The notes beneath the pieces were generated by a model that made no database searches, was not told the DNA's origin, and saw only the letters and a list, made by a program, of their open reading frames with translations. 64,000 nucleotides of DNA from positions 1 through 64,000 of the forward strand of contig NZ_LXEN01000154.1 of assembly GCF_001654855.1 (NCBI RefSeq), written 5' to 3'. Below, piece after piece: positions 19,330 through 28,503 of this stretch (position 1 is its first letter; the number at the start of each line of letters is the position of its first letter). Made by a program: the position numbers and the translations under genes. Source of the stretch: Proteus myxofaciens ATCC 19692 (GTDB taxonomy: Bacteria; Pseudomonadota; Gammaproteobacteria; Enterobacterales; Enterobacteriaceae).

Positions 19330-19430
19330 ATAATCTAGCATAAGTAACATCCAGCAGTAATTTTAGCGCACGGCTCACAATATAGAGCCTTTTCCCTAAG
19401 CCAGGTAAATGATTTACCTGGCTTTTTTTA
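19330..19430 (+). ncRNA. sdsR: Small RNA SdsR (RyeB)
   Basis: The segment 19361-19376, TTTTAGCGCACGGCTC, followed by a GAGCC and a TTTCCCT element and then a strong hairpin (11-bp stem 19398-19408/19414-19424, T run to 19429), reproduces the conserved core and 3' end of SdsR. The position directly downstream of yebY on the same strand is that of E. coli and Salmonella. SdsR is a sigma-S-dependent Hfq RNA that represses mRNAs such as ompD, tolC and mutS. The 5' end is uncertain: 19330 is from the E. coli length; a possible -10 (CTAGCAT, 19335-19341) would put it near 19347. Confidence 0.88.
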
Positions 19431-19445
19431 TCACTTAACATCGTA

Positions 19446-19688
19446 TCAAGCCACTTTTAAGATCCAGTGATGATTTTCTTTATCATAAGCATGGCGATAA
19501 AGTAGGATATTTTTATCCTTCAATTGCGCTGGAATACTTGTATTATCATCCCATCCATCTAATTGCATACAAAATTCTTTGTCATAATCGCATGGGATAT
19601 GGATATAAATTAGTTGGTTATCACCAGAATGTTTTAATGTCACATCTTCGATTTCATAATTCGCAATCTTTAATATAGTCTTATTCAT
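19446..19688 (-). CDS. yebV: YebV, DUF1480 small protein
   Basis: An 80-residue protein matching E. coli YebV (DUF1480): it shares the IPCDYDKEFCMQLDGWD centre, the TSIPA segment and LLYRHAYD, ending WILKVA. Function is unknown. In E. coli it also lies next to yebT. Here it is convergent with sdsR and upstream of the letAB unit on the same strand order, but reads separately. Confidence 0.88.
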   Translation of the reverse strand: MNKTILKIANYEIEDVTLKHSGDNQLIYIHIPCDYDKEFCMQLDGWDDNTSIPAQLKDKNILLYRHAYDKENHHWILKVA

Positions 19689-19870
19689 AGCTAAGCTCCA
19701 ATGCAGGTTTTTTATTGAGTTATGTTATATATACAGCAGGTTGTCGTGAGTATTGAGTTGTAAGGTACTTTTATGAAATGGTAAAAATACGTTGCACTGA
19801 ATATTTCTCGAACGACCATTTTGAAGCATAGTATAAATGGAAACTATTTCCAAAATATTTTTGTCGAATA

Positions 19871-19902
19871 AAAAAAGCGGATCATTTTTTGTGATCCGCT
19901 TT
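19871..19902 (-). terminator. Terminator after letB
   Basis: An 11-bp stem, AAAGCGGATCA with TGATCCGCTTT, with a T run on the minus strand lies 30 bases beyond the letB stop. Confidence 0.85.
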
Positions 19903-19931
19903 AAATAAACTAATACTAAATAGCTACTTAT

Positions 19932-22250
19932 TTAAGGTTTTGGAATTGCAGTTCCCCATTCATCCCAATCTTTAGGCTCTTTACTATTTAAAATAAAGTT
20001 TTGCTCTTGTTCCGCTTTGGCTTGCAATGGTGTGGATGGCGGTGTTGCAAAGGTAATACCTCCACGAATAAATTGCTTGAAGGTACCACTACGGATAACG
20101 CCACCAGTTAGGCCAAATGAGAAGTTATAGCCAGAAGAGAGCCAGAACTCGCTATTATTACGTACAAGATACTTATATTTATTACTAATTCTTATATGAA
20201 TAAGTACTCTATCAGACATATTACCAAGCTCTAAACTGGTCACTGCACCCACTTCGAGACCTCGATAATAAATAGGTGTACCTATTTGTACTGAGCCTGC
20301 TTCTGTTGCATTTAAAATAAGATTTAGCCCATCGAGATAGCGAGAGTCCGTAATATTTGCGGTCTGTAATTCAAATTGACGATAAACAGCCCCATGACCA
20401 GGCTCTGCTTTTATATAAGGTTGAATTAACGAGTCTAAATTGTCTAAACCAGAGGCCGTTAATTCAGGTGTTACTACTGCAAAGCGACTGCCTGAGCGTG
20501 CAAAATTTTTCACGTATTCAGGATATAGTACTGCGGATACGCTAACCGCTTTTCTATCAGGAGTGAGTGCTAGAGATTCAACTTGCCCAATATCGATACC
20601 TAAATAACGGATTGGCATACCTTCTGAAAGTTTACTTGCATCATAAGTTTTCAAAGTGATTTGTGCGCCAATTGCTCTTGCACTAGTTTCTGAAGGATAA
20701 AGCTTATATCGAGAGGCATTGTTATTAATATTCTCGAAATTATCAAAGCTAATAGCGCCTTTTAATGCTCGGTTGAGTGGTGTTGCTTCAACAGTAACTC
20801 CTGAGCCGTTGACGGAAACTTTTGCAGCGCCTTCAGTCCAAAAAACGCTTTTTTCTGTTACCAGATGACGATAAGGTTTAGAAATATAGACATCAATATC
20901 AAATTCATCAATTAAAGGGCGTACATCCGTTATTTCACCAACCTGGAATTTGTTATAAAGAACAACAGAGCCTTTTTGAATACCAGGAAGGCTTGATGCT
21001 TTCAAAGTGAGTGTAACAGGGAGCTCATTTCCTTCAATACTTGCTTTTGCATAAAAATCATTACGATATAGACGATATTGCTCTTTGGCTTTTCCTTTGT
21101 TTCCTTGAATTAGATGAATTCCACCTTCTAACCATTCTTGAGGCGTTGCGCCTTGTATATCAATGCCATTTAGTCCCATATTGACGTTAATTCGGCTATT
21201 GGCAACGAACTTACTATTTTCGTAGATGTAATCTTTATATTCAGGTGAAATAATTGCATCAAAAATAACGCCATCATCACTAATATTTCTCTGAATAATT
21301 TGCCCAATAGTAATTCCCCTAAAGAGAATAGGTTGACCGGCATCCACTCCCCAGCTTTCTTCGCTAGTTAGAGAAAGAATGAGTCCGTCATCGCCATACA
21401 GTGCTTTTCCTGCCTCAATTGATGTTGCTGATTGCAATACAAATTGCTGATCTTTTTGTGCAATTGGACTATTTTCAGGTGAGTCAAAAGCAATTGCGCC
21501 ATTAATTAAAGCAGAAACGCTTTCCATTTTAATAGACATACCACTTTTTAAGTTAAAACTACCTTGAAAACCTGATACGTTCCAAAAGTGGCTATCTTGA
21601 CGAATGAGGTGTGTATATTGTTTATCGATACTTAACTCAATAAAAATACCTTGGTTATCAGGGCGAATAGTATAGCTATATACTTTTCCTACAGGTACTT
21701 TACGATAGTAAACTTGAGAATCGATATTTAAAGAACCCAAATTTTCAGCTGTTAATGTCACTAATTGCTGGTTTTTATCAATGTTAGCTTGAGGGCGAAC
21801 CTCTTGTGCGACAAAGTTAGTTTCTTTTGCGCCATCGCCAGGAAGCATACTGATATAATTACCTCCCACTAGTGCATCTAAACCTGAAACACCTGATAAA
21901 CTCGCTTTTGGCGTTACTAGCCAAAATTGAGTATTTTTTCTCAGTGCTGTAGCAACATTTTTACGTACGTTTGCAGTGACAATGACACGCCGTAAATCAT
22001 TGCTTAATGTCACATCATTAACTAAGCCAACATCAACACCTTGATAGCGAATAGGCGTACGGCCTGAAACAATGCCTGATGCAGACTGAAAATCAATAGT
22101 TATTTCAACGCCTTTATCTTGCCAATGTTGAAAAACTAACCAGCTGGCAATAAAGATAGCAATAACAGGCAGTAGCCAAAATGCAGAAATTCTACGCTTG
22201 CGTCGTATTTCTGCTTGTGCTTCCTGAACGTCGTTTTCTTCTTGTTGCAT
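19932..22250 (-). CDS. letB: Lipid transport tunnel protein LetB (YebT), six MCE domains
   Basis: A 772-residue MCE protein. An N-terminal membrane anchor (residues about 20-41) is followed by repeated MCE domains; I count six starts, each ending in a Y/F-x-x-x-x-VG turn (for example YQGVDVG, YRKVPVG, FRGITIG, YNKFQVG, YLGIDIG, YRGLEVG). E. coli LetB has seven domains and 877 residues, so this version is one domain shorter. LetB forms a stacked-ring tunnel across the periplasm for phospholipid movement, with LetA. The start lies inside the end of letA (59-base overlap), which suggests translational coupling. Confidence 0.93.
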   Translation of the reverse strand: MQQEENDVQEAQAEIRRKRRISAFWLLPVIAIFIASWLVFQHWQDKGVEITIDFQSASGIVSGRTPIRYQGVDVGLVNDVTLSNDLRRVIVTANVRKNVATALRKNTQFWLVTPKASLSGVSGLDALVGGNYISMLPGDGAKETNFVAQEVRPQANIDKNQQLVTLTAENLGSLNIDSQVYYRKVPVGKVYSYTIRPDNQGIFIELSIDKQYTHLIRQDSHFWNVSGFQGSFNLKSGMSIKMESVSALINGAIAFDSPENSPIAQKDQQFVLQSATSIEAGKALYGDDGLILSLTSEESWGVDAGQPILFRGITIGQIIQRNISDDGVIFDAIISPEYKDYIYENSKFVANSRINVNMGLNGIDIQGATPQEWLEGGIHLIQGNKGKAKEQYRLYRNDFYAKASIEGNELPVTLTLKASSLPGIQKGSVVLYNKFQVGEITDVRPLIDEFDIDVYISKPYRHLVTEKSVFWTEGAAKVSVNGSGVTVEATPLNRALKGAISFDNFENINNNASRYKLYPSETSARAIGAQITLKTYDASKLSEGMPIRYLGIDIGQVESLALTPDRKAVSVSAVLYPEYVKNFARSGSRFAVVTPELTASGLDNLDSLIQPYIKAEPGHGAVYRQFELQTANITDSRYLDGLNLILNATEAGSVQIGTPIYYRGLEVGAVTSLELGNMSDRVLIHIRISNKYKYLVRNNSEFWLSSGYNFSFGLTGGVIRSGTFKQFIRGGITFATPPSTPLQAKAEQEQNFILNSKEPKDWDEWGTAIPKP

Positions 22251-23454
22251 AAATATCCCATAGTAAACGACTATCCAGCCATTCTACGGCAAGGATAGTA
22301 AGAATAACTGCTGAACCAAAGTAAAAAGCAGCAGGCCCCATAGTAAAGGCCATTAGTTGGTCTCTGTTAATGAGTGTCATCATCAGGCCAATAACAAACA
22401 GATCAAGCATTGACCATCGACCTATCCACGAAACAAAACGATATAATTTCATACGTAGCAATGGATGAATTCGTAAGTTAAATTGAATGCTGATTAATAA
22501 GAAAAGCATAATAATAACTTTGAAGAAGGGAACAAAGATACTGGCAATAAAAACAATAATAGCGATTGGCGTATTACCAGATTCTATCAGGGAAATAACA
22601 CCTGAAAAAATGGTATCTTCATGTCTCTGACCATTTAAATAAAAAATGGAAATAGGTAATAGGTTTGCAGGAAGAAGTAAAAGCATCGAAGCAATAAGTG
22701 CGGCCCATGTTTTTTGTAAACTCATTGGTTGTCGTACGCTGTAACCAGAATAGCAGCGAGGGCAAGACGTATGCATAGATGGTGCTTTTTTAAAGTGATA
22801 ATGACAAGCATGACAGGTTGCAGGGCTAGTAACAGATTCATTTTGCGGATAAAAGCGCTGCCAAAGCGAATCCATATTAATGTGAATCAGCATAAGAAGG
22901 CTTAAGACCATTAATGAAACAAAAGCGATTAAGCCATTGCCTATATAAACTGTTGCGTAATCACCTAGCTTAATGGCTGCAACGCCAAGCCCAATAACAT
23001 AAACATCAAGCATTACCCATTCTTTCAATTTCCCTAGCATCAAAAGAACAGGGCGTAAATTAAAACGTAATCGTGCGCCAAGATGAAGATATAAAATGGC
23101 GATAGGTAGGCTAAGTGGTGCCGCTATAGCACAAAAGGCAACCATTGTTGCAGTAAGAGGTGAGCCTTGTTCTGACATTAATCGAACACCATCAATAACA
23201 TTCGCTGTTATCATAGTACCTAATAAATGGATTTTAATAAGTGGTTGAGTAAATGCGATGGAAGCTAATATCAGCATAGTGATTGATAAGATTAATAATC
23301 GTGTTAATGACCAATCTCTAGAAGAAGCGAGTTTTGCTTGGCACTGTGGGCAATAGGCATCCTCTGCGCGTTTTAACAAGAGAGGGAGTGTAACTAAACA
23401 GTCACATTCTGGACAATGTATGGCTCTTTTTACTGTTGCCTTTACTTTACTCAT
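22192..23454 (-). CDS. letA: Lipid transport inner-membrane protein LetA (YebS)
   Basis: A 420-residue PqiA-like membrane protein with two halves, each starting with a cytoplasmic zinc ribbon (CPECDC with CPQC near residues 14-39, and CHACHY with CPRC near 215-235), followed by about four membrane segments each. It drives lipid transfer together with LetB, encoded downstream with overlap. It is transcribed divergently from msrC across about 257 bases. Confidence 0.93.
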   Translation of the reverse strand: MSKVKATVKRAIHCPECDCLVTLPLLLKRAEDAYCPQCQAKLASSRDWSLTRLLILSITMLILASIAFTQPLIKIHLLGTMITANVIDGVRLMSEQGSPLTATMVAFCAIAAPLSLPIAILYLHLGARLRFNLRPVLLMLGKLKEWVMLDVYVIGLGVAAIKLGDYATVYIGNGLIAFVSLMVLSLLMLIHINMDSLWQRFYPQNESVTSPATCHACHYHFKKAPSMHTSCPRCYSGYSVRQPMSLQKTWAALIASMLLLLPANLLPISIFYLNGQRHEDTIFSGVISLIESGNTPIAIIVFIASIFVPFFKVIIMLFLLISIQFNLRIHPLLRMKLYRFVSWIGRWSMLDLFVIGLMMTLINRDQLMAFTMGPAAFYFGSAVILTILAVEWLDSRLLWDIYATRRKRRSGSTSRNTTQA

Positions 23455-23711
23455 TAATTGCCTATGCTGTTTTCTTAAGACTTATCGATTGATTAAATTA
23501 AAAAAAAGTATCTATACTCAAGCATTAATACGTTATCATTTTTATCATCTTAGTGCTTTTATTTTGTGAAGCGAGATAGTCTATTTTTTACTTATACTAG
23601 AAACAATTCGCATTTTTTTGTCTGTGTATTGAAAACTGTATATTCAACCACAAGATAAAATAGGCTAAATTACAAGTATGTTATCTATTTTAGTTAGACG
23701 AATAGGGTTTT

Positions 23712-24212
23712 ATGATGCCAAAAACACTTTTTTATCAGGAACTCACTGATAATTTGTCAGCATTGTTGTCTGGTGAAAATGATCTCATCGCATCACTTGC
23801 TAATACCAGCGCGCTTCTTTTCGAGAAGCTAGAATCGATAAATTGGGTGGGATTCTATCTTAATGATGGCGACTCACTCGTTCTTGGTCCCTTTCAAGGT
23901 AAAATAGCTTGTGTAAGGATTGGTTTAGGAAAAGGAGTTTGTGGAACAGCATTCTCAGAGAACAAAATTTTAAGAGTAGATGATGTTCATCAATTCAGTG
24001 GACACATTGCATGTGATAGCGCAAGTCAGTCTGAAATTGTGCTGCCTTTAGAGGTGAATGGACAAATAATCGGCGTTCTCGATATTGATAGCCCTATTTT
24101 TACACGTTTTGATAAAAAAGATGAAAATGGGCTGAAAGCGTTGTGTGACGTGCTCTGTGAGCATTTAAAAACTTGTCATACAGCAAAATATTGCGAATTT
24201 TATGTAAGTTAA
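23712..24212 (+). CDS. msrC: Free methionine-(R)-sulfoxide reductase MsrC
   Basis: A 166-residue single GAF-domain enzyme (YebR family) that reduces free methionine-R-sulfoxide with thioredoxin. The conserved cysteines are in KIACVRIGLGKGVCG and HIACDSASQSE, and the fold contains VGFYL and GVLDIDSP. ATGATG allows either start; the first is used here. It is upstream of proQ, as in E. coli, but separated by about 95 bases. Confidence 0.93.
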   Translation: MMPKTLFYQELTDNLSALLSGENDLIASLANTSALLFEKLESINWVGFYLNDGDSLVLGPFQGKIACVRIGLGKGVCGTAFSENKILRVDDVHQFSGHIACDSASQSEIVLPLEVNGQIIGVLDIDSPIFTRFDKKDENGLKALCDVLCEHLKTCHTAKYCEFYVS

Positions 24213-24307
24213 CAGGCGTTTGCCATAGAAATTGTTGGCAACACTATTATAATGTCGCTTGTTCATGCCTGCGCTGGTTGGCAAAACCGTTGTAATCAGG
24301 AAATTTC

Positions 24308-25000
24308 ATGGAAAATCAACCTAAGTTGAACAGTAGTAAAGAAATCATCGCTTTTTTAGCGGAACGTTTCCCTAAGTGTTTTATCGCTGAGGGCGAAGCT
24401 CGACCTTTGAAAGTCGGCATTTTTCAAGATCTTGTTGAACATCTTAAAGATGAAACTCAACTGAGTAAGACACAGTTACGTTCTGCCTTACGCTTGTATA
24501 CCTCAAGTTGGCGCTACCTTTATGGAGTTAAAGAAGGAGCAAAACGTGTCGATTTGGAAGGTAATGACTGCGGCGAGCTGGAAGTTGAGCATATTGAACA
24601 TGCTCGTACACAATTAGCTGAAGCTAAAGCACGTGTTCAAGCTCAACGAGCTGAACAACGCGCTAAAAAGCGTGAGGCTGAAGGTGATAAGGAGACCAGT
24701 AAACGTCCGGCAGCGAAAAAGCCAAATTCTCGTCGTCAGCCACCAAAAGATGGTGAAAAACGACAAGCTCGCCCTCAAAAGCAAGCTACTCAAGCAAATC
24801 GCAAAGCACCGCGCCAAAATACCGAAAAATTAATTCCAGTGAAAGATACATCAGTATTAACTGTTGGCCAATCACTGAAAGTTAATGTCGGTAGTAGCGT
24901 GATGGATGCGACCGTGCTAGAGATAGCAAAAGAGGGTGTACGTGTACAATTGCCTAATGGTTTGGCAATGAGTGTACGCACGGAACATTTAAAGTTCTGA
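24308..25000 (+). CDS. proQ: RNA chaperone ProQ
   Basis: A 230-residue RNA-binding protein. The N-terminal FinO/ProQ domain (about residues 8-120; [25 protein letters not shown]) binds small RNAs and mRNA 3' ends. A basic low-complexity linker (about 125-175) and a C-terminal Tudor-like domain ([10 protein letters not shown] to RTEHLKF) follow. It is directly upstream of prc, as in enterobacteria, and probably cotranscribed with it. Confidence 0.95.
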   Translation: MENQPKLNSSKEIIAFLAERFPKCFIAEGEARPLKVGIFQDLVEHLKDETQLSKTQLRSALRLYTSSWRYLYGVKEGAKRVDLEGNDCGELEVEHIEHARTQLAEAKARVQAQRAEQRAKKREAEGDKETSKRPAAKKPNSRRQPPKDGEKRQARPQKQATQANRKAPRQNTEKLIPVKDTSVLTVGQSLKVNVGSSVMDATVLEIAKEGVRVQLPNGLAMSVRTEHLKF

Positions 25001-25019
25001 TACGGAGGCCAACCAGAGC

Positions 25020-27080
25020 ATGAACAAACTTTTAAATGTGGCTTTTGCTATCGGATTAACGTTAACAGGTACTTCCGTTGTGATGGCTGAAAAAACAGTC
25101 ACACCTGCTGTCGTAACCATTGATCAGTTACCCAAGTTAAAGCAAGAACCACAACACTCTACCGTTAGTGAACGAGTAACTGCTCGTTTTGAGCGTTCTC
25201 ATTACCGTCAATTTTCACTTGATGCGGATTTTTCACAGAAGATTTTCAATCGTTATCTAAATTTATTAGATTATAGCCATAATGTATTCTTAGCTTCAGA
25301 TATTGCCCAGTTTGATAAAGAAAAAAGTAAAATTGGTGAATATTTGAAGAAAGGTAACTTAGAGCCTTTATACAATATCTTTAATCTTGCGCAAAAAAGG
25401 CGTTTTGAGCGCTTTCAATATGCATTAAACCGCTTAAATCAGCCTATAGACCTTACTGGGCAAGATAAATATCAAATTGATAGAACCAAAGCGCCTTGGC
25501 CTACTACTCAGGCTGAATTAGATAAGCTTTGGGACGAAAAAGTAAAATACGATTGGTTAACACTAAAACTGTCTGATAAAACAGATAGTGAGATTAAAGA
25601 AACATTAACCAAGCGCTATAAAGCTGCTTTACGTCGCTTAACACAAAGCCAAAGTGAAGATGTATTTCAAATCATCATGACGGCATTTGCACGCGAAATT
25701 GACCCACATACAAGTTATTTATCGCCAAGAAATACAGAAGCCTTTGATTCAGAAATGAGCCTTTCATTAGAAGGTATCGGTGCTGTATTACAAATGGATG
25801 ATGACTATCCCATGATTAACTCTATGGTAACAGGTGGTCCTGCTGCTAAAAGTAAAGAGCTTAAAGTGGGTGACAAAATTATGGCTGTTGGTCAGCAAAA
25901 CAAACCAATGGTTGATGTTGTTGGTTGGCGCTTAGATGATATCGTCGCTTTAATCAAAGGGCCTAAAGGAAGTAAGGTTAAGCTAGAAGTTCTTTCTGAT
26001 GAAAAAGGTGCGAAACCTAAAACAATCACCATAGTGAGAGAACAGATTCGCTTAGAAGATAGAGCTGTTAAACTAACTGAGAAAGACGTTAATGGTGATA
26101 AAATTGCTGTTTTAGATATTCCAAGCTTTTATGTTGGTTTAACTAATGACGTAAAAACGCAATTACAGAAAGTGGCTAAAGATAATGTCTCAGCATTAGT
26201 TATTGATCTACGTGGCAATGGTGGTGGTGCATTAACAGAAGCTATCTCATTATCCGGATTATTTATTCCAAGTGGTCCTGTGGTACAAGTACGTGATAAT
26301 AACGGGCGAGTACGCCAAGATTACGATCGCGATGATGTTGTCTACTATAAAGGACCTGTTGTTGTCATTGTGAATCGTTTTAGTGCTTCTGCTTCTGAGA
26401 TTTTTGCTGCTGCTATGCAAGATTATGGAAGAGCTCTAATTGTGGGTGAGCCTACCTTTGGTAAAGGAACGGTGCAACAATATCGCCCATTAACACGTGT
26501 TTACGATCAAATGCTAAGTCCTGAATGGCCTGGATTAGGCTCTGTACAATATACTATTCAGAAATTCTATCGAATTAATGGTGGGAGTACACAGCTAAAA
26601 GGTGTGACACCAGATTTATTATTACCAAGCTTTGATAGCTCAGAAATGGGTGAAAGCTTTGAAGATAATGCATTACCTTGGGATAGTATTTCACCTGCAA
26701 ATTATCAGCTATCTGAATATGCCGATAAATTAAAAGAGGCATTAAAACCTTTGACTGAGCAACATGCAAAACGTATTGAAAACGACAGAGAGTTTTCATA
26801 TATCTTTGATGATATTAAGCGTTATGATGAAGCGAAGGCAAAAGGTGAGGATAAATTCGTGATTCTTAACTTTGCAGAAAGAGAAAAAGAAAATAAAGAG
26901 CTGGAGACTATAAAACTCAATCGTATTAATGAGCGATTAAAGTTAGAAGGTAAACCACTCTTGAAATCTCTTGATGATTTACCTAAGGATTACGAAGGTC
27001 CTGATCCTTATTTAGATGAAACTGCAAAAATTGCAGATGATCTCTCAAAGAGAGTACAACCCAAGAAGTTATTAAACTAA
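25020..27080 (+). CDS. prc: Periplasmic tail-specific protease Prc (Tsp)
   Basis: A 686-residue carboxyl-terminal processing protease. The signal peptide ends near VMA (about residue 23); a PDZ domain lies around 240-320 (LSLEGIGAVLQ, GDKIMAVGQ); the S41 catalytic core has NRFSASASEIFAAAMQDYG (nucleophile Ser) and GEPTFGKGTVQ (general-base Lys). It degrades proteins with nonpolar C-termini and processes PBP3 and MepS with NlpI. CGGAGG precedes the ATG. It follows proQ by 19 bases. Confidence 0.96.
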   Translation: MNKLLNVAFAIGLTLTGTSVVMAEKTVTPAVVTIDQLPKLKQEPQHSTVSERVTARFERSHYRQFSLDADFSQKIFNRYLNLLDYSHNVFLASDIAQFDKEKSKIGEYLKKGNLEPLYNIFNLAQKRRFERFQYALNRLNQPIDLTGQDKYQIDRTKAPWPTTQAELDKLWDEKVKYDWLTLKLSDKTDSEIKETLTKRYKAALRRLTQSQSEDVFQIIMTAFAREIDPHTSYLSPRNTEAFDSEMSLSLEGIGAVLQMDDDYPMINSMVTGGPAAKSKELKVGDKIMAVGQQNKPMVDVVGWRLDDIVALIKGPKGSKVKLEVLSDEKGAKPKTITIVREQIRLEDRAVKLTEKDVNGDKIAVLDIPSFYVGLTNDVKTQLQKVAKDNVSALVIDLRGNGGGALTEAISLSGLFIPSGPVVQVRDNNGRVRQDYDRDDVVYYKGPVVVIVNRFSASASEIFAAAMQDYGRALIVGEPTFGKGTVQQYRPLTRVYDQMLSPEWPGLGSVQYTIQKFYRINGGSTQLKGVTPDLLLPSFDSSEMGESFEDNALPWDSISPANYQLSEYADKLKEALKPLTEQHAKRIENDREFSYIFDDIKRYDEAKAKGEDKFVILNFAEREKENKELETIKLNRINERLKLEGKPLLKSLDDLPKDYEGPDPYLDETAKIADDLSKRVQPKKLLN

Positions 27081-27090
27081 AAAATAAATC

Positions 27091-27120
27091 AAAAAAACCG
27101 GCTGAAAAGTCGGTTTTTTT
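27091..27120 (+). terminator. Terminator after prc
   Basis: A hairpin with an A-run stem base around ACCG.CGGT and a long T tract closes the proQ-prc unit. The same hairpin could work in reverse. Confidence 0.85.
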
Positions 27121-27247
27121 TGGTTAAATGTAAAGTTTTATCCATTTTAAGGTTAATTAAGTTAAAAGGCTTGAAAATATCATAAAAAGCCTTATTTATA
27201 AGATTGTTTTGCAATGTGTTATTTCGATAAATAGGAACTGTATCAAT

Positions 27248-28126
27248 ATGATGAGAATTGCCTTATTCCTTCTTACAAACCTAGCCGTTATGTTTGTTTT
27301 TGGGATAATCTTATCTCTAACAGGAATTCAAGGCCGCAGTGTTCAAGGTTTAATGATCATGGCGGGCTTATTCGGCTTTGGTGGTGCATTTGTATCATTA
27401 TTAATGTCGAAATGGATGGCTTTACGTTCAGTCGGCGGACAAGTTATTGAAAACCCAACTTCAGAAGTTGAACGTTGGTTACTTGATACAGTAAGACGTC
27501 AGTCTGAACAAGTGGGCATTAAAATGCCTCAAGTTGCAATTTATGATGCTCCTGATATCAATGCGTTTGCAACAGGTGCACGACGCGACGCATCTTTAGT
27601 GGCGGTAAGTACCGGCTTATTAGCGAGCATGAGTCGCGATGAAGCAGAAGCGGTTATTGCTCATGAAATTAGCCACGTTGCTAATGGAGACATGATTACC
27701 ATGACGTTATTACAAGGTGTAGTTAATACCTTTGTAATATTTATCTCGCGTATTATTGCTCAATTTGTTGCTAACTTTATTTCAAATGATGAAGAAAGTG
27801 AAAGCAGTAATGGTAATCCATGGGTATATATGGGTGTTTCTATGGTACTAGAAATTGTCTTTGGTATTCTTGCCAGCATCATTACGATGTGGTTCTCACG
27901 TTATCGTGAATTCCATGCAGATGCAGGATCAGCAAAACTTGTTGGTCGTGAGAAGATGATTGCGGCACTACAACGCTTAAAGACCAGTTATGAACCACAA
28001 GAAGAAAGCAGCATGATGGCTTTCTGTATTAATGGTCGTAATAAGTCATTCAGCGAATTATTTTTATCACACCCACCATTAGATAAGCGCATTGAAGCAT
28101 TACGCAGTGGTGAGTATCTAAAGTAG
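27248..28126 (+). CDS. htpX: Membrane zinc metalloprotease HtpX
   Basis: A 292-residue M48 protease of inner-membrane quality control. The start is set at Met-Met-Arg-Ile-Ala as in E. coli (the open frame continues 13 codons upstream). The zinc motif HEISH is at residues 139-143 and the third ligand lies in REFHADAG. Two N-terminal and two central hydrophobic segments are visible. AGGA lies upstream at slightly long spacing. It follows prc, as in E. coli. Expected control is by CpxR; no box was identified. Confidence 0.95.
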   Translation: MMRIALFLLTNLAVMFVFGIILSLTGIQGRSVQGLMIMAGLFGFGGAFVSLLMSKWMALRSVGGQVIENPTSEVERWLLDTVRRQSEQVGIKMPQVAIYDAPDINAFATGARRDASLVAVSTGLLASMSRDEAEAVIAHEISHVANGDMITMTLLQGVVNTFVIFISRIIAQFVANFISNDEESESSNGNPWVYMGVSMVLEIVFGILASIITMWFSRYREFHADAGSAKLVGREKMIAALQRLKTSYEPQEESSMMAFCINGRNKSFSELFLSHPPLDKRIEALRSGEYLK

Positions 28127-28157
28127 TTTGGATGATAAGAAATAACAATTTAAATAG

Positions 28158-28191
28158 AGCGCTAGATATTTTATATATCTGGCGCTTTTTT
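28158..28191 (+). terminator. Terminator after htpX
   Basis: A 12-bp stem with one G-T pair (AGCGCTAGATAT / ATATCTGGCGCT) is followed by six T residues. Confidence 0.9.
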
Positions 28192-28252
28192 ATGAGAAAA
28201 ATGCTAAAGAATAAAAGCCTTTTATATTAATTATATGTTTTATAATTTTGTT

Positions 28253-28300
28253 CATTACCTCATTACCTCATTACCTCATTACCTCATTACCTCATTACCT
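28253..28300. repeat. Six tandem copies of the 8-mer CATTACCT
   Basis: Six uninterrupted perfect copies lie in the gap between htpX and the end of tcyP. The unit is not a multiple of three and is outside any gene; it is a simple sequence repeat likely to vary in copy number between strains. Confidence 0.95.
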
Positions 28301-28442
28301 TACATACTGTAATCGACTAGATTAAATAACAGGCTTCTTTATTGCTCTTTTCTATGTGTACTAATAGGCTTGAACTGATTCTCATCGTGATTATTAAGCT
28401 ACTTATTTATTTTTATTAATGATGTGTGAAGATATTAGATAC

Positions 28443-28472
28443 AAAAAAAGCCAGTTCGAAAATTGAACTGGC
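28443..28472 (-). terminator. Terminator after tcyP
   Basis: A 9-bp stem AGCCAGTTC/GAACTGGCT with a seven-T run on the minus strand, about 30 bases beyond the tcyP stop. Confidence 0.88.
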
Positions 28473-28503
28473 TTCTTTATATAAAGATAATGCAAAGAAG
28501 AAA

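Noticed and set aside
28253-28300. Tandem repeat considered as a CRISPR-like array
   Set aside because: The copies are contiguous 8-mers with no spacers, and there are no cas genes in the window.
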